In this document: positions 17,282 through 25,891 of the stretch, one piece after another
Position numbering within the stretch: the stretch's first letter is position 1
How the letters are laid out: each line of letters begins with the position of its first letter
Source of the DNA: E44-bin32 sp034430615
GTDB lineage: Bacteria > Chloroflexota > Anaerolineae > Anaerolineales > E44-bin32
Assembly (NCBI GenBank): GCA_034430615.1
Contig: DAOUEJ010000081.1
Location: forward strand, 1 to 38,732
DNA length: 38,732 nucleotides
Reading direction: 5' to 3'
The notes under the pieces: generated by a model
What the model was told of the DNA's origin: nothing
Seen by the model: only the letters and a program-made list of their open reading frames with translations
Database searches by the model: none
Made by a program: the position numbers and the translations under genes

Positions 17282-19045
17282 CTACTCGTCCTCGTAGCGG
17301 GTGAAGATGCGCCGGTACGCATCGGAGAGTGCCATCAGTTCCTCATGTGTACCCAGTGCAGCCACACGGCCCTGGCGTAGTACGAGGATCAGATCCGCCC
17401 AGCGAATTTGGGAGAGGCGGTGGGTGATGATGATGGTCGTGCGCCCCTGCGCGGCACGGAAGATCGCCCGCTGGATTTGATCTTCGGTGGCGCTGTCGAT
17501 GGAGGAAGTCGAATCATCGAGGATCAGGATACGGGGGTCGGTCAGGAATGCCCGTGCCAGTGCTAAGCGCTGTCGCTGTCCACCGGAGAGGGTCACGCCG
17601 CGCTGCCCGATCACGGTCTCGTAGCTATCCTGGAACTTGAGGATGAAGTCATGCGCTTGCGCGGCGCGGGCAGCCTCCTTGATCTGCTCGCGGGTCGCGT
17701 CTGGGTTCCCGAATGAAATGTTCTCGGCGATGCTGCGCGAGAAGAGGAAGATATCCTGCTCGATGATCGAGATCTGCCGGCGCAGATCGTCCAGGTTCCA
17801 TTCTCTCACATCGACTCCATCAACCAGGACCTGCCCGGCTTGGACGTCATAGGTGCGGTTGATGAGCTTGGCAAGCGTCGTCTTCCCGGTTCCGGTCTGT
17901 CCCACAACGGCGACAGTCTGGCCGGGATGGATGGAGAAGCTGATCTCATGCAGGTTGCTCTCGCCCTCAGCGTAGCCAAACGTAACGTTGTGAAAATCGA
18001 GTTGGCCGGTCATTTGGCCGTTGTGCCCGCGCGGGTTGTGATCGAGCTCGGTCTTGCGCTCGATCAATTCCAGAATGCGGCGGGCACTGGCGAAACCGAG
18101 GGAGACCTGGGAGTAGGCGAAGAGCGAGGCAAAAACCGGGAATCCGAATAACTGGATCAACCCTACATACGCCACCACATCGCCGATCTGTATCAGTCCG
18201 GCACGGTAGAGGAGGACGGCGTGCAGGAAAGAGCCGGCTTCGGCCAAGCCCATTAAGAGGAGCGGAAGGAAGCGCGCTTCAACGTCTCCCTGGTGGACGA
18301 AGGCGTCGCGAAAAGAGCGGGCATTGGTTGTAAAACGAGCGACCTCCGCTCCTTCCTGCGCAGAGCCCTTCATAATCTCGATCCCATCCAGCACTTCCGC
18401 CAGATGCGAGTTCATGCTCCCGAATGCCTTGCGGACTGAATCCGAGATCGGCCGCAGTTCGCGCAGGTACTGTACCAAGGACAGAACGTACCCAATGATG
18501 AAGAGCACGGGGACGAGGATCAGGCTGGGGTGGTAGCGTGGGGCAAAGAAGAGCGGCATGATCAGGAAATTGGCCGAGCCGACCACCAGGTTGAAGCCCG
18601 GGTTGAACATGAGGTTGATCTCGCGCACGTCGTTGGTGGCACGCGCCATCGTATCCCCGACGGGCTGCATATTATGGAAGGTCATACTCTTCCCGATCAG
18701 GCTGACGTAAAGCTCGTCGCGGATATCACGCTCGAGCCGCTGCCCGATCAATTCGGCGCCGAAGTTGCGCCCGAGCTGGAGCAATCCGCGGACCAGCTGG
18801 GAGAGGAGGATCCATATGGCAAGGGTGACCAGGCGATCGAGTTGAGGTGGGTCGGCCAGAATGGCTTCAAAAGCTGACCCGATAAGCACCGGAACAAGCG
18901 CCGCCAGGGCGGCGTTGCCAAATGCGCCCACCATCGTCACGCCGACCAGGTACCAATAATGCCAGACGTAGGAAAGGATCCAGCGTACCGCCGAGCTGCG
19001 GTCGGGGATGAAGCGTCCTTGAAGCACGAATTCGGCTGTCGTCAT
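17282..19045 (-). CDS. ABC exporter half-transporter (degenerate-Walker-B subunit)
   Basis: A 587-residue six-helix membrane domain plus ATPase domain. Walker A is VGQTGTGKTT, the signature is canonical LSGGQRQRLALARAF and the H-loop is ITHRLSQ. Walker B reads LILDDSTSSID, with Asp in place of the catalytic Glu. The start at 19045 (MTTAEFVLQG) is preferred; an upstream in-frame start would add 22 residues lacking family character. With the downstream gene (three-base gap) it makes one heterodimeric exporter with one consensus and one degenerate site. Divergent from the sigma-factor fusion gene. Confidence 0.92.
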   Translation of the reverse strand: MTTAEFVLQGRFIPDRSSAVRWILSYVWHYWYLVGVTMVGAFGNAALAALVPVLIGSAFEAILADPPQLDRLVTLAIWILLSQLVRGLLQLGRNFGAELIGQRLERDIRDELYVSLIGKSMTFHNMQPVGDTMARATNDVREINLMFNPGFNLVVGSANFLIMPLFFAPRYHPSLILVPVLFIIGYVLSLVQYLRELRPISDSVRKAFGSMNSHLAEVLDGIEIMKGSAQEGAEVARFTTNARSFRDAFVHQGDVEARFLPLLLMGLAEAGSFLHAVLLYRAGLIQIGDVVAYVGLIQLFGFPVFASLFAYSQVSLGFASARRILELIERKTELDHNPRGHNGQMTGQLDFHNVTFGYAEGESNLHEISFSIHPGQTVAVVGQTGTGKTTLAKLINRTYDVQAGQVLVDGVDVREWNLDDLRRQISIIEQDIFLFSRSIAENISFGNPDATREQIKEAARAAQAHDFILKFQDSYETVIGQRGVTLSGGQRQRLALARAFLTDPRILILDDSTSSIDSATEDQIQRAIFRAAQGRTTIIITHRLSQIRWADLILVLRQGRVAALGTHEELMALSDAYRRIFTRYEDE

Positions 19046-19099
19046 GGGCTGCTGCCGTGCATGGAAGTGGGATCCTCGCGTAGTTTCTGGGAAGCACGC

Positions 19100-19119
19100 A
19101 CAGGATACCACAGGATACC
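19100..19119. repeat. Tandem 10-bp repeat in the divergent promoter region
   Basis: ACAGGATACC is present twice, directly adjacent, between the ABC exporter start (19045) and the sigma-factor fusion start (19216). GGATACC loosely resembles the G-G-A-A-C type -35 elements used by ECF sigma factors, so autoregulation is possible. I could not identify a matching -10. Confidence 0.4.
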
Positions 19120-19215
19120 GCCCGGCATATCTTTCATGCTATAGTCTGGCCGTTGGCGCTCATGTGGCCTGTCACAAATCATCTGCTTTATGCGTTGTGA
19201 GTGTGAACCAAAACC

Positions 19216-20958
19216 TTGGATAAGAACCGTGTGCCTGACGAAGAAATAAAAGCACTCGTCCAGCGCGCCCAGGCTGGCGATGGCGATGCCTTTGCCGAGC
19301 TGTTCGGGATGCTGCACCAACCTGTGCTGAACTACGTCTACCGCACGGTCACCGACCGTCAGGTTGCCGAGGATGTAACACAGGATGCATTCATTCGTGC
19401 TCACCAGCGCATCGATCAGCTTGGCCCTCCCTGGGATTTCAAGTCCTGGATCTTCCGTATCGCTGGCAATCTGGCCATCGACCACCTGCGCGCTTCGAAG
19501 CGCTTCGTGGATGTTGAGGAGCCAGGTGAGATGAGCGATCCGCCCTCCACCCGCCGCCCGGCAGAGAAGCGCGTCCAACACGAGCAGGAGCGCAGCGATG
19601 TGCAGGCCACGCTGGCGCTTCTCCCAACTTCGTTTCGCCAGGCGCTAATCCTGCGTGAAATCAACGGACTCTCCTATGAAGAGGTCGCCCGAGCGCTGGA
19701 AGTCACCTACGACAATGCCCGCCAGCTCGTGCACCGCGGCCGGCTCAAATTCCGCCAGGCGCATGGTCTGCGCATGCTCGCCGCCAGCGGCACCGCACGC
19801 TGCAGGGAATTGGACGATCTCATTTCAGCTGCGCTGGACGGAGAATTGGGTTCCGCTGAACGCAAGGCGGTCAAACAGCATATCGCCGGGTGCGAATACT
19901 GCAAAGAGACCGAACGTGACATGAAGCAAGTGGCAGCCCTGGTCGCCGGGTTGGTTCCAATACTACCGTCACCAGGGTGGGCGCAGAACGTGTTGGAGCA
20001 GGTCGGTGTGCCTCATCCCGAAGCAGGACCGCTGGCCTCAAGCGGGAGTCTGCCTCCGAGCCCGGCCGGCGCAGGTTGGTTCGGCAGCTTGGGAGCAAAG
20101 ATGCTGTTCGGTGCAGCGCTTGGCATTCTTGGCGGGGGAATCCTGCTTGCAGCTGGGGCCTACGCGTTCGGTCTGTTAAAACTTAACTCCGGCTCGCCGA
20201 CAGTGGATCCGGTGCAAGCCACAGTCGCTGCAGCTCTTGCGAGCACGCCGCAGATTACGGCGACACAGGCAGCACCTGAACAATCCTTACCGGAAGGCCT
20301 GGCACCTGCGACGCCCATTGCCAGTCCAACCCCGACAGCCACTATCACCGAAGAACTTGGTCCACCGTTCGTGAAAGCACTGATGAATGCCAATTGCCGC
20401 TTCGGCCCAGGATCGATCTACGACATCCTGGGCTACCTGCTGGAAGCGCAGCTCGCACCGGTTAATGGCCGGCTGGCGGATTCGACCTGGTGGCGGATCG
20501 AGCGCCAGGATGGGCCCGGGAGCTGCTGGATATGGGATAACCTGGTCGAGAAGCAGGGTGATTTCAGTGCGGTGCCTGTGATCGCACCACCCCCAACACC
20601 GACTCCGGCTGACACGCAGCCACCCACGGTCAGCATCAGCCACAGCCCAACTGGCTCCGGCCAACCGCAAACCAATGACACTGTGACCTTCAGCGCCAGC
20701 GCCAGCGATGACCGCGGCGTGGCATTGATTGAGATCTATATCCGTGGTCCGGGTGAACCGGCGTCGGTGCTTGTTAAATCATGCAGCAACACCAGCAACT
20801 GCACCTACACAGGCGGGCCGTATAAGGCTGGTGATGGTGAGTACTTCGCCCGCGCCCGTGATAACGCCGGCAACGAGGCTCAAAGCGCGAAGATTCCACT
20901 GCACGTCGATTGGTATATTGGATTCTGGCCAGGATCGCTCACTCTCAAACCGATTTGA
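19216..20958 (+). CDS. One-piece transmembrane ECF sigma factor / anti-sigma / SH3-Ig receptor fusion
   Basis: A 580-residue multi-domain protein. Residues ~10-95 are sigma region 2 (AEDVTQDAFIRAHQRI, FKSWIFRIAGNLAIDHLR). Residues ~130-182 are sigma region 4 (LPTSFRQALILREINGLSYE). Residues ~196-232 are a zinc anti-sigma domain with C196 and H222-x3-C226-x2-C229. One membrane helix spans ~297-320 and a Thr/Pro/Ala-rich linker follows. Then an SH3-like domain (~390-445, cysteines 394 and 437) and an Ig-like domain (~469-562). ECF sigma factors and ZAS anti-sigmas are usually separate proteins; here sigma is tethered to the membrane with its own inhibitor and external sensor. Proteolysis or conformational release would be needed for activity (inference). 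The start is TTG 19216, with GTG 19231 as alternative. Confidence 0.88.
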   Translation: MDKNRVPDEEIKALVQRAQAGDGDAFAELFGMLHQPVLNYVYRTVTDRQVAEDVTQDAFIRAHQRIDQLGPPWDFKSWIFRIAGNLAIDHLRASKRFVDVEEPGEMSDPPSTRRPAEKRVQHEQERSDVQATLALLPTSFRQALILREINGLSYEEVARALEVTYDNARQLVHRGRLKFRQAHGLRMLAASGTARCRELDDLISAALDGELGSAERKAVKQHIAGCEYCKETERDMKQVAALVAGLVPILPSPGWAQNVLEQVGVPHPEAGPLASSGSLPPSPAGAGWFGSLGAKMLFGAALGILGGGILLAAGAYAFGLLKLNSGSPTVDPVQATVAAALASTPQITATQAAPEQSLPEGLAPATPIASPTPTATITEELGPPFVKALMNANCRFGPGSIYDILGYLLEAQLAPVNGRLADSTWWRIERQDGPGSCWIWDNLVEKQGDFSAVPVIAPPPTPTPADTQPPTVSISHSPTGSGQPQTNDTVTFSASASDDRGVALIEIYIRGPGEPASVLVKSCSNTSNCTYTGGPYKAGDGEYFARARDNAGNEAQSAKIPLHVDWYIGFWPGSLTLKPI

Positions 20959-20972
20959 GCGGAGGAAGATCG

Positions 20973-21917
20973 ATGTCAAACACCCGCAGAAACCACCTGG
21001 TTGGCGTAACCCTGATCGTTTTTGCGATCGCATTACCGGGGTGCAATGCCCCTCTTCGGGCGGATCCGACGGCCACTCCCACCCATCCAATTGAAAAGCC
21101 CCCGGATCCTGGCGACTTTGCCCAGCTTCCGACGGTGACCTCAGCTGATGAGCCGGAGGTTGGCCTCTCCCCGACGGACACGCCGAATACGAGTTTGCAG
21201 CAGGTGACGCCGACGCCGACGCAGGTCGATTTCACGGTTACTGCAAACGTAAATGCCAACTGCCGGACCGGCCCACTCACTATCTTCAATCAGTATGGTT
21301 TCTTGCTCGCCGGGGAGACAGCGATGGCCAAAGGGCGGCTGGCCGATTCATCCTGGTTCCTGATCCAACTTCAGAATAAGCCCGGGACATGCTGGACCTC
21401 CACCTCGTTGCTCACCTACAGCTTCGATCCGGTACAGCTGCCGGTTGTGGCTTCGCCGCCGACCCCGACACCGGCGTTGGGGTCGATCAGCGGGATTCTG
21501 TGGCATGAGATTTGCGAATTCACTGGCGGAGAGGGAGGGCAACCGCTCATTCTTGGGCAGGGCTGCGTCCAGTATGGACCCGGAGCGAGCGATTTTGGCC
21601 CGAACCAGGTCAAGGACGCTTTCGAGACCGGCTGGGTTGGGGTTACGATGCGCCTCGGCGCAGGAGCTTGCCCATCCACAGGGCTGGCGGCGGCCATGAC
21701 CAACGGCAGCGGCGCGTACAACTTCGGCGGGCTGCCGGCCGGGACCTACTGCGTTTCTTACAATCCCCTTGGGGATGGCAACGACACGATCTTGATCCCG
21801 GGAGGACCAACGTATCCAATTCGCGGCTCGGGTGGCGAGCGCCAGACAGTTGAGCTTGACCCGGGCGAGAACGCATCCGGCGTAAACTTCGGCTGGGCGT
21901 TCCAATTTTTCAACTGA
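20973..21917 (+). CDS. Lipoprotein with SH3-like and SdrD/Cna-B-like domains
   Basis: A 314-residue exported lipoprotein. A signal peptide ends in the lipobox LPGC with C24. A Thr/Pro-rich linker leads to an SH3-like domain (NANCRTGP...GRLADSSW...PGTCW) that closely matches the one in the upstream sigma fusion (NANCRFGP...GRLADSTW...PGSCW), including both cysteines. The C-terminal ~150 residues contain GSGAYNFGGLPAGTYCVSY, typical of a transthyretin-like SdrD_B/Cna-B fold. GGAGGAAG precedes the ATG. The gene is 14 bases after the fusion gene, so they are co-transcribed. It may share a ligand with the receptor or act as its surface partner (inference). Confidence 0.85.
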   Translation: MSNTRRNHLVGVTLIVFAIALPGCNAPLRADPTATPTHPIEKPPDPGDFAQLPTVTSADEPEVGLSPTDTPNTSLQQVTPTPTQVDFTVTANVNANCRTGPLTIFNQYGFLLAGETAMAKGRLADSSWFLIQLQNKPGTCWTSTSLLTYSFDPVQLPVVASPPTPTPALGSISGILWHEICEFTGGEGGQPLILGQGCVQYGPGASDFGPNQVKDAFETGWVGVTMRLGAGACPSTGLAAAMTNGSGAYNFGGLPAGTYCVSYNPLGDGNDTILIPGGPTYPIRGSGGERQTVELDPGENASGVNFGWAFQFFN

Positions 21918-22464
21918 GTCCTGGAGGTTTCAACTAGGCCGGTAGAGGTAACCATAACGCTGGTTGTTATTCAAGATACAGGCCCATTCTCTACAGATTC
22001 CAGGATGAATGCAATACACTTCTGTTACCTCGTATCCGTAGGGATCCAGCGCGGTGTGCCCCTACACAACGACCCAGACCATTCCACATATCAAGGACCC
22101 TACGATATTGCGGTGGAGGTACCCACGAGGCTAGCGTTTCAAGGATCTTGAGCCTCCGACAGGCAATTCCCCGCAAAGCTATGCAGGGTTGGGGCAGCCC
22201 CCCCTGCGCGAGCAACCCCTTTATAACGAATATGCGGGGTGCACTGCATAGCAGACGATGAAATTCTCGGGTCATTCGAGATCACGATTTCGCCCCGTAA
22301 TGTTCATGCATGTTCCTGCACCTGTGACACCCCAATTGGCCAATCCCCTATCCTGGCCGATTGTCCAATTATTTATTGTCTCCGTATAATTTGTCACAAT
22401 TCGGGCGGCATGTCCGTTATAGAGCCAAATCAAGCAACCATGTGGCTACGAAGGAGTGAAGACC
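21918..22464. other. Long intergenic region before the NBR1-Ig lipoprotein
   Basis: About 550 bases. Its 3' end holds a promoter (listed separately) and a 10-bp palindrome ATTGGCCAAT (22335-22344) just upstream of the -35 box. A 48-codon ORF at 22005-22151 lacks a ribosome-binding site and recognisable features. I see no terminator with a U-tract and no known RNA family. Confidence 0.5.
22361..22390 (+). promoter_or_regulatory. Sigma-70-type promoter for the NBR1-Ig lipoprotein
   Basis: TTGTCC (22361-22366), an 18-base spacer and a perfect TATAAT (22385-22390). The predicted start is near 22397, giving a leader of about 68 bases before the ATG at 22465. The palindrome at 22335-22344 lies 17 bases upstream of the -35. 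Confidence 0.6.
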
Positions 22465-23550
22465 ATGTCGATGAAGAAACTCAGCGTGCTCCTACCAGTT
22501 TTCGTCCTGGGCTTGGCGATTCTGGCATGCAGCCTGCCAACATTGAACTCGGACACCCAATCAGCGATCGATGAGAAAGTCCAGATTGCGCTGCAGGTGG
22601 AAGCCGCCCTGCAGGCGACGCAGGCTGCAGCCCAGGTAGACGTGGCAGCGCCGCAGGATGAACCAATCCAACCGACCAATGATCAAATCCAACCCACCGC
22701 AGTTCCAACATCTGCACCACCCCCGACCGCCGTGTCGACAGCGACAACCGTACCGGTGGAAACAGGGTGCAGCGACCGGGTCGAGTTTGTTACTGATGTA
22801 ACCGTCCCTGACGGGTCTGACTTTGATCCGAACGAGAATTTCACCAAGACCTGGAGGCTTCGCAACGCCGGATCCTGCACCTGGACTTCGTCCTATAACT
22901 TGGTCTTCAGCCATGGCGATGCCATGAGCGGACCAGCCGAGAAGGCGCTCTCAGGTGTAGTTGCGCCGGGTCAAACGCTCGATCTGTCGGTTGCTCTGGT
23001 TGCGCCGGGTACAGCAGGCGGATACCAGGGTTACTGGCTGCTCCGGAACAGCGATGGTGCCTTGTTTGGTCTCGGCGCAAACGCCAACGTGGCCTTCTGG
23101 GTTGAGATCGAGGTCATCGAGCCTGGGATCACGTTCCTGCCCATAATCACGCTTCAGCCGATCTTCCCGCTGCTCTACGTCTCGAACGGCACGGGTCAGT
23201 CACTTGCTGAAACTTACTGCTTTGACCTGGACGAAGGGGCTGTGAGCATGGTGTGTAACCCGTATACCGACTTTCATTACACTGCCAGCATGACCTTGAG
23301 TGGGTTCCCGCCCACGTTGAAACTGACAACAGTGCTTGATCCTGTCCATGGCGCGGTCTTTGGATGGCACGGTGGGGACATCCCCTCCGGTGCGACTTGT
23401 CAGGGCGAGGCCCTGGGTGCCGCAAATATCGATTTGAAGAATGGCGTGTACTGCTACCGGACAAGCGCCGGCAAGTATGGCTATCTTAAAGTCACTGCTC
23501 GGACTGTAAATTACATGACCTTCGACTGGGGGACGTACTCTCTCCCGTAG
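22465..23550 (+). CDS. Lipoprotein with NBR1-type Ig-like domain
   Basis: A 361-residue exported lipoprotein. The signal peptide ends in ILAC with C22. A low-complexity Ala/Gln/Pro/Thr linker (~30-95) follows. An Ig-like domain (~102-217) has the NBR1 family hallmarks: ENFTKTWRLRNAGSCTWTSS, then LSGVVAPGQTLDLSVALVAP and GGYQGYWLLRNSDGALFG. A C-terminal domain of ~135 residues with four cysteines is not recognised. The ATG at 22465 is chosen for AAGGAG eight bases upstream. It has its own promoter, so it is a neighbour rather than a certain member of the sigma-fusion operon. It probably binds a cell-surface or extracellular ligand. Confidence 0.85.
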   Translation: MSMKKLSVLLPVFVLGLAILACSLPTLNSDTQSAIDEKVQIALQVEAALQATQAAAQVDVAAPQDEPIQPTNDQIQPTAVPTSAPPPTAVSTATTVPVETGCSDRVEFVTDVTVPDGSDFDPNENFTKTWRLRNAGSCTWTSSYNLVFSHGDAMSGPAEKALSGVVAPGQTLDLSVALVAPGTAGGYQGYWLLRNSDGALFGLGANANVAFWVEIEVIEPGITFLPIITLQPIFPLLYVSNGTGQSLAETYCFDLDEGAVSMVCNPYTDFHYTASMTLSGFPPTLKLTTVLDPVHGAVFGWHGGDIPSGATCQGEALGAANIDLKNGVYCYRTSAGKYGYLKVTARTVNYMTFDWGTYSLP

Positions 23551-23568
23551 CCACTTCCTGCAATGCTA

Positions 23569-23603
23569 AGAGCCAGCCATCAACCGATGGCTGGCTCTGT
23601 GTT
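23569..23603. terminator. Bidirectional hairpin between convergent genes
   Basis: A perfect 13-bp stem, AGAGCCAGCCATC (23569-23581) with GATGGCTGGCTCT (23586-23598), closes an AACC loop. The trailing GTGTTT is a weak U-tract. It sits between the convergent lipoprotein and tryptophanase genes and can serve both. Confidence 0.75.
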
Positions 23604-23621
23604 TAATCACCATACAATTGT

Positions 23622-25001
23622 TCAGGTGATAGGTTCGAAGCGGGCAGTGAAATGCCGCAGGAGCTCAGGCGCCTCAACGATGCGGTACCCACGCAGGCTA
23701 TCCGATCTCGCCGCGATCCTGTCTATCGTGGCAATCACATGATCCATGTGCGCCTGTGTGTACATCCTGCGCGGGATTGCCAGGCGCACGAGTTCCAATA
23801 GCGGATGGCTCGTCTCCCCGGTCTCCGGATCGGTGTGACCGAAGGCAACCGACCCGATTTCCACCCCACGCACGCCGCCTTCAAGGTAGAGCTCGACTGC
23901 CAGTGACTGCCCCGGGAATTGCTCGCGGGGGATGTGCGGCAAGAATGCCCCTGCGTCGATATACACGGCATGACCGCCCGGCGGTTTGACGATCGGGGCA
24001 CCGGCTTGTTCGATACCTTCCGCCAGGTAGGCGGTCTGACCCAGGCGGTAGGCCAGGTAATCCTCGTCCAGGCCTTCCCACAAGCCGACGGCGATCGCAT
24101 CCAGATCGCGACCAGCCAGGCCTCCATAGGTGGGGAAGCCCTCGCGCAGGATCAATTCATTGCGCGTATGAACAAAGAGCTCATCGTCGTTCATCGCCAG
24201 GAATCCGCCGATATTCACTAGAGCGTCCTTTTTGGCGCTCATCGTGGCGCCATCGGCCAGGGCGAATATTTCACGTGCAATCTCGAGCGTTGATTTCTTT
24301 GCGTAGCCCGGTTCGCGCAGTTTGATGAAGTATGCATTCTCGGCATACCGGCACGCGTCAATGAAGAAGGGGATTCCATACTCGCGGAAGATCGCACTGG
24401 TTTGGCGAATGTTGTCGAGCGAGACAGGCTGGCCTCCAGTAGCGTTGTTGGTGATGGTGATCATGCCCAGAGGTATGTTTTCGACACCGGTGCTCTCGAT
24501 AAAGGCTCTCAATTTGGCAATGTCCATATTGCCCTTGAATGGGTGATCCAGCCCGGGATCGGCTGCTTCATCGATCACCAGGTTAACCGGCTTACCCCCG
24601 CGTGCCCGAATATTGGCCTCGGTCGTGTCGAAGTGGGTATTCGAAGGGACCGAATCGCCGGGTTTGACGAGCAGGGCGCTGAGGATATTCTCGGCTGCGC
24701 GGCCTTGATGCGTGGGCACGAAGTTCTTGAAACCGAAAATGGCATCCATCGCTTCCTTCAGGTTGTAAAAGGAGCGCGCACCGGCATACGATTCGTCTCC
24801 GCTCATCATCGCTCCCCATTGCCGGTCGCTCAGCGCCCCGGTCCCCGAGTCTGTAAGCAGATCGATGTAGACCTCCTCCGCACGCAGGCCGAAGGTGTTA
24901 TAGCCGCATGAAATCAGCGCTGCCTGGCGCTGCTCTGCGCTGATGCGCTGGATGTGTTCGATGGTTTTAATGCGGAATGGCTCGGGTGGGTAGTTGCTCA
25001 T
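23622..25001 (-). CDS. tnaA: Tryptophanase (tryptophan indole-lyase)
   Basis: A 459-residue PLP enzyme that splits L-tryptophan into indole, pyruvate and ammonia. Conserved blocks are YIDLLTDSGTGALSDRQW, DESYAGARSFYNL (active-site Tyr), VPTHQGRAAENIL, FIDACRYAENAYFIK, the PLP lysine in MSAKKDALVNIGG (K257/258) and FPTYGGLAGRD. Tyrosine phenol-lyase is the close alternative. Tryptophanase is favoured because the C-terminus reads LRHFTAR, with the His that is Phe in TPL, and VEIGS replaces the TPL MERG with its substrate-binding Arg. The ATG at 25001 has GGAGG five bases upstream. No tnaC-like leader with Trp or permease gene is adjacent. Promoter and palindrome listed separately. Confidence 0.9.
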   Translation of the reverse strand: MSNYPPEPFRIKTIEHIQRISAEQRQAALISCGYNTFGLRAEEVYIDLLTDSGTGALSDRQWGAMMSGDESYAGARSFYNLKEAMDAIFGFKNFVPTHQGRAAENILSALLVKPGDSVPSNTHFDTTEANIRARGGKPVNLVIDEAADPGLDHPFKGNMDIAKLRAFIESTGVENIPLGMITITNNATGGQPVSLDNIRQTSAIFREYGIPFFIDACRYAENAYFIKLREPGYAKKSTLEIAREIFALADGATMSAKKDALVNIGGFLAMNDDELFVHTRNELILREGFPTYGGLAGRDLDAIAVGLWEGLDEDYLAYRLGQTAYLAEGIEQAGAPIVKPPGGHAVYIDAGAFLPHIPREQFPGQSLAVELYLEGGVRGVEIGSVAFGHTDPETGETSHPLLELVRLAIPRRMYTQAHMDHVIATIDRIAARSDSLRGYRIVEAPELLRHFTARFEPIT

Positions 25002-25083
25002 GCAGTCCTCCACTTTCAAGAAAGGTGATACTTGGCTGCCAGTCGCGGCTCACTGTTGTGGATTTTTACAGCAAACACAGCGT

Positions 25084-25112
25084 ATGATAGCAAGCCCGGG
25101 CTTACAGGCCAA
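25084..25112 (-). promoter_or_regulatory. tnaA promoter with palindrome in the spacer
   Basis: On the minus strand, TTGGCC (25107-25112), a 17-base spacer and TATCAT (25084-25089). The spacer contains the perfect 12-bp palindrome AAGCCCGGGCTT (25092-25103). A dyad between -35 and -10 is a common repressor or MerR-type activator position. The leader would be about 75 bases. Confidence 0.5.
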
Positions 25113-25208
25113 GTTTCCCGGGGTCGATCCCTGCAATCTATGTCACTGGTTATCTGATTACGGGTAGAATGGGCGATCAGCTGCAGTAAAAGATTCGGGA
25201 GGTGCTGC

Positions 25209-25871
25209 GTGACACAGGATAGTTTCCGCCTGGGGACGCTGGAAGTGTTCCGTTTTGAACTGGGGATGGCGATGACCAACGCCTACCTGCTCGGGGACGT
25301 AAAAACGAGCGAGGCGGTGGTCATCGATCCAGCTTGGGACGGCGAACGGATAGTGGCGGTGGCTGACCAGCGCGGTTGGCGGATTGGTTCGATCTGGCTT
25401 ACGCACGCTCACTTTGATCATTTTGGAGGCGCCGGAGGCGTGGCAAATGCCTACGATGTGCCTGTGCCGGTTGCCCTCCACCCGCTTGACCAACCACTGT
25501 GGCGGGCGCTGGGTGGCGCAGCCCTCTTCGGCTTGCAAAGCTTCGACCCCGGGCCGGAGCCAACGATCGATCTGCAGGCGGGAATGCGTTTGAGTGTAGG
25601 CGGGGCAGGCTTCGATGTGCGCTTCACGCCCGGCCATACGCCCGGGCACGTCATCTTTCTCTCGCAGGATCTGAGGGCTGTCTTCTGCGGAGATGTGATC
25701 TTCCAGGGCAGCGTGGGGCGAACCGATCTGCCCGGTGGCAGCTGGAGTGCGCTGCTGCATAGCATCCAGACCGAAATCCTGGACCTGCCCGATGAAACCC
25801 GCCTTTTCCCCGGGCATGGCCCGGACACCACGGTCGGTGCTGAACGCGAGTTCAACCCTTTCCTCAAGTAA
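25209..25871 (+). CDS. Metallo-beta-lactamase-fold hydrolase (glyoxalase II-like)
   Basis: A 220-residue cytoplasmic hydrolase. The metal-binding motif THAHFDHFGG gives H66, H68, D70 and H71. GHTPGHVIF provides the next His, FCGDVIFQGSVGRTDLPGG the bridging Asp, and LFPGHGPDTT the last His. This matches the hydroxyacylglutathione hydrolase/MBL subfamily with a binuclear site; the true substrate is not clear from sequence. GTG start with GGGAGGTG just upstream. It is divergent from tnaA and converges with the ClC gene after 20 bases. Confidence 0.9.
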   Translation: MTQDSFRLGTLEVFRFELGMAMTNAYLLGDVKTSEAVVIDPAWDGERIVAVADQRGWRIGSIWLTHAHFDHFGGAGGVANAYDVPVPVALHPLDQPLWRALGGAALFGLQSFDPGPEPTIDLQAGMRLSVGGAGFDVRFTPGHTPGHVIFLSQDLRAVFCGDVIFQGSVGRTDLPGGSWSALLHSIQTEILDLPDETRLFPGHGPDTTVGAEREFNPFLK

Positions 25872-25891
25872 GGACCCCGATTTGTTCAACC

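Noticed and set aside
22005..22151. 48-codon ORF in the intergenic region before the NBR1-Ig lipoprotein
   Set aside because: No ribosome-binding site at proper spacing, no hydrophobic or motif content, and weak codon character.
25020..25078. tnaC-like leader peptide for tryptophanase
   Set aside because: The only short frame in the leader lacks Trp and a ribosome-binding site.
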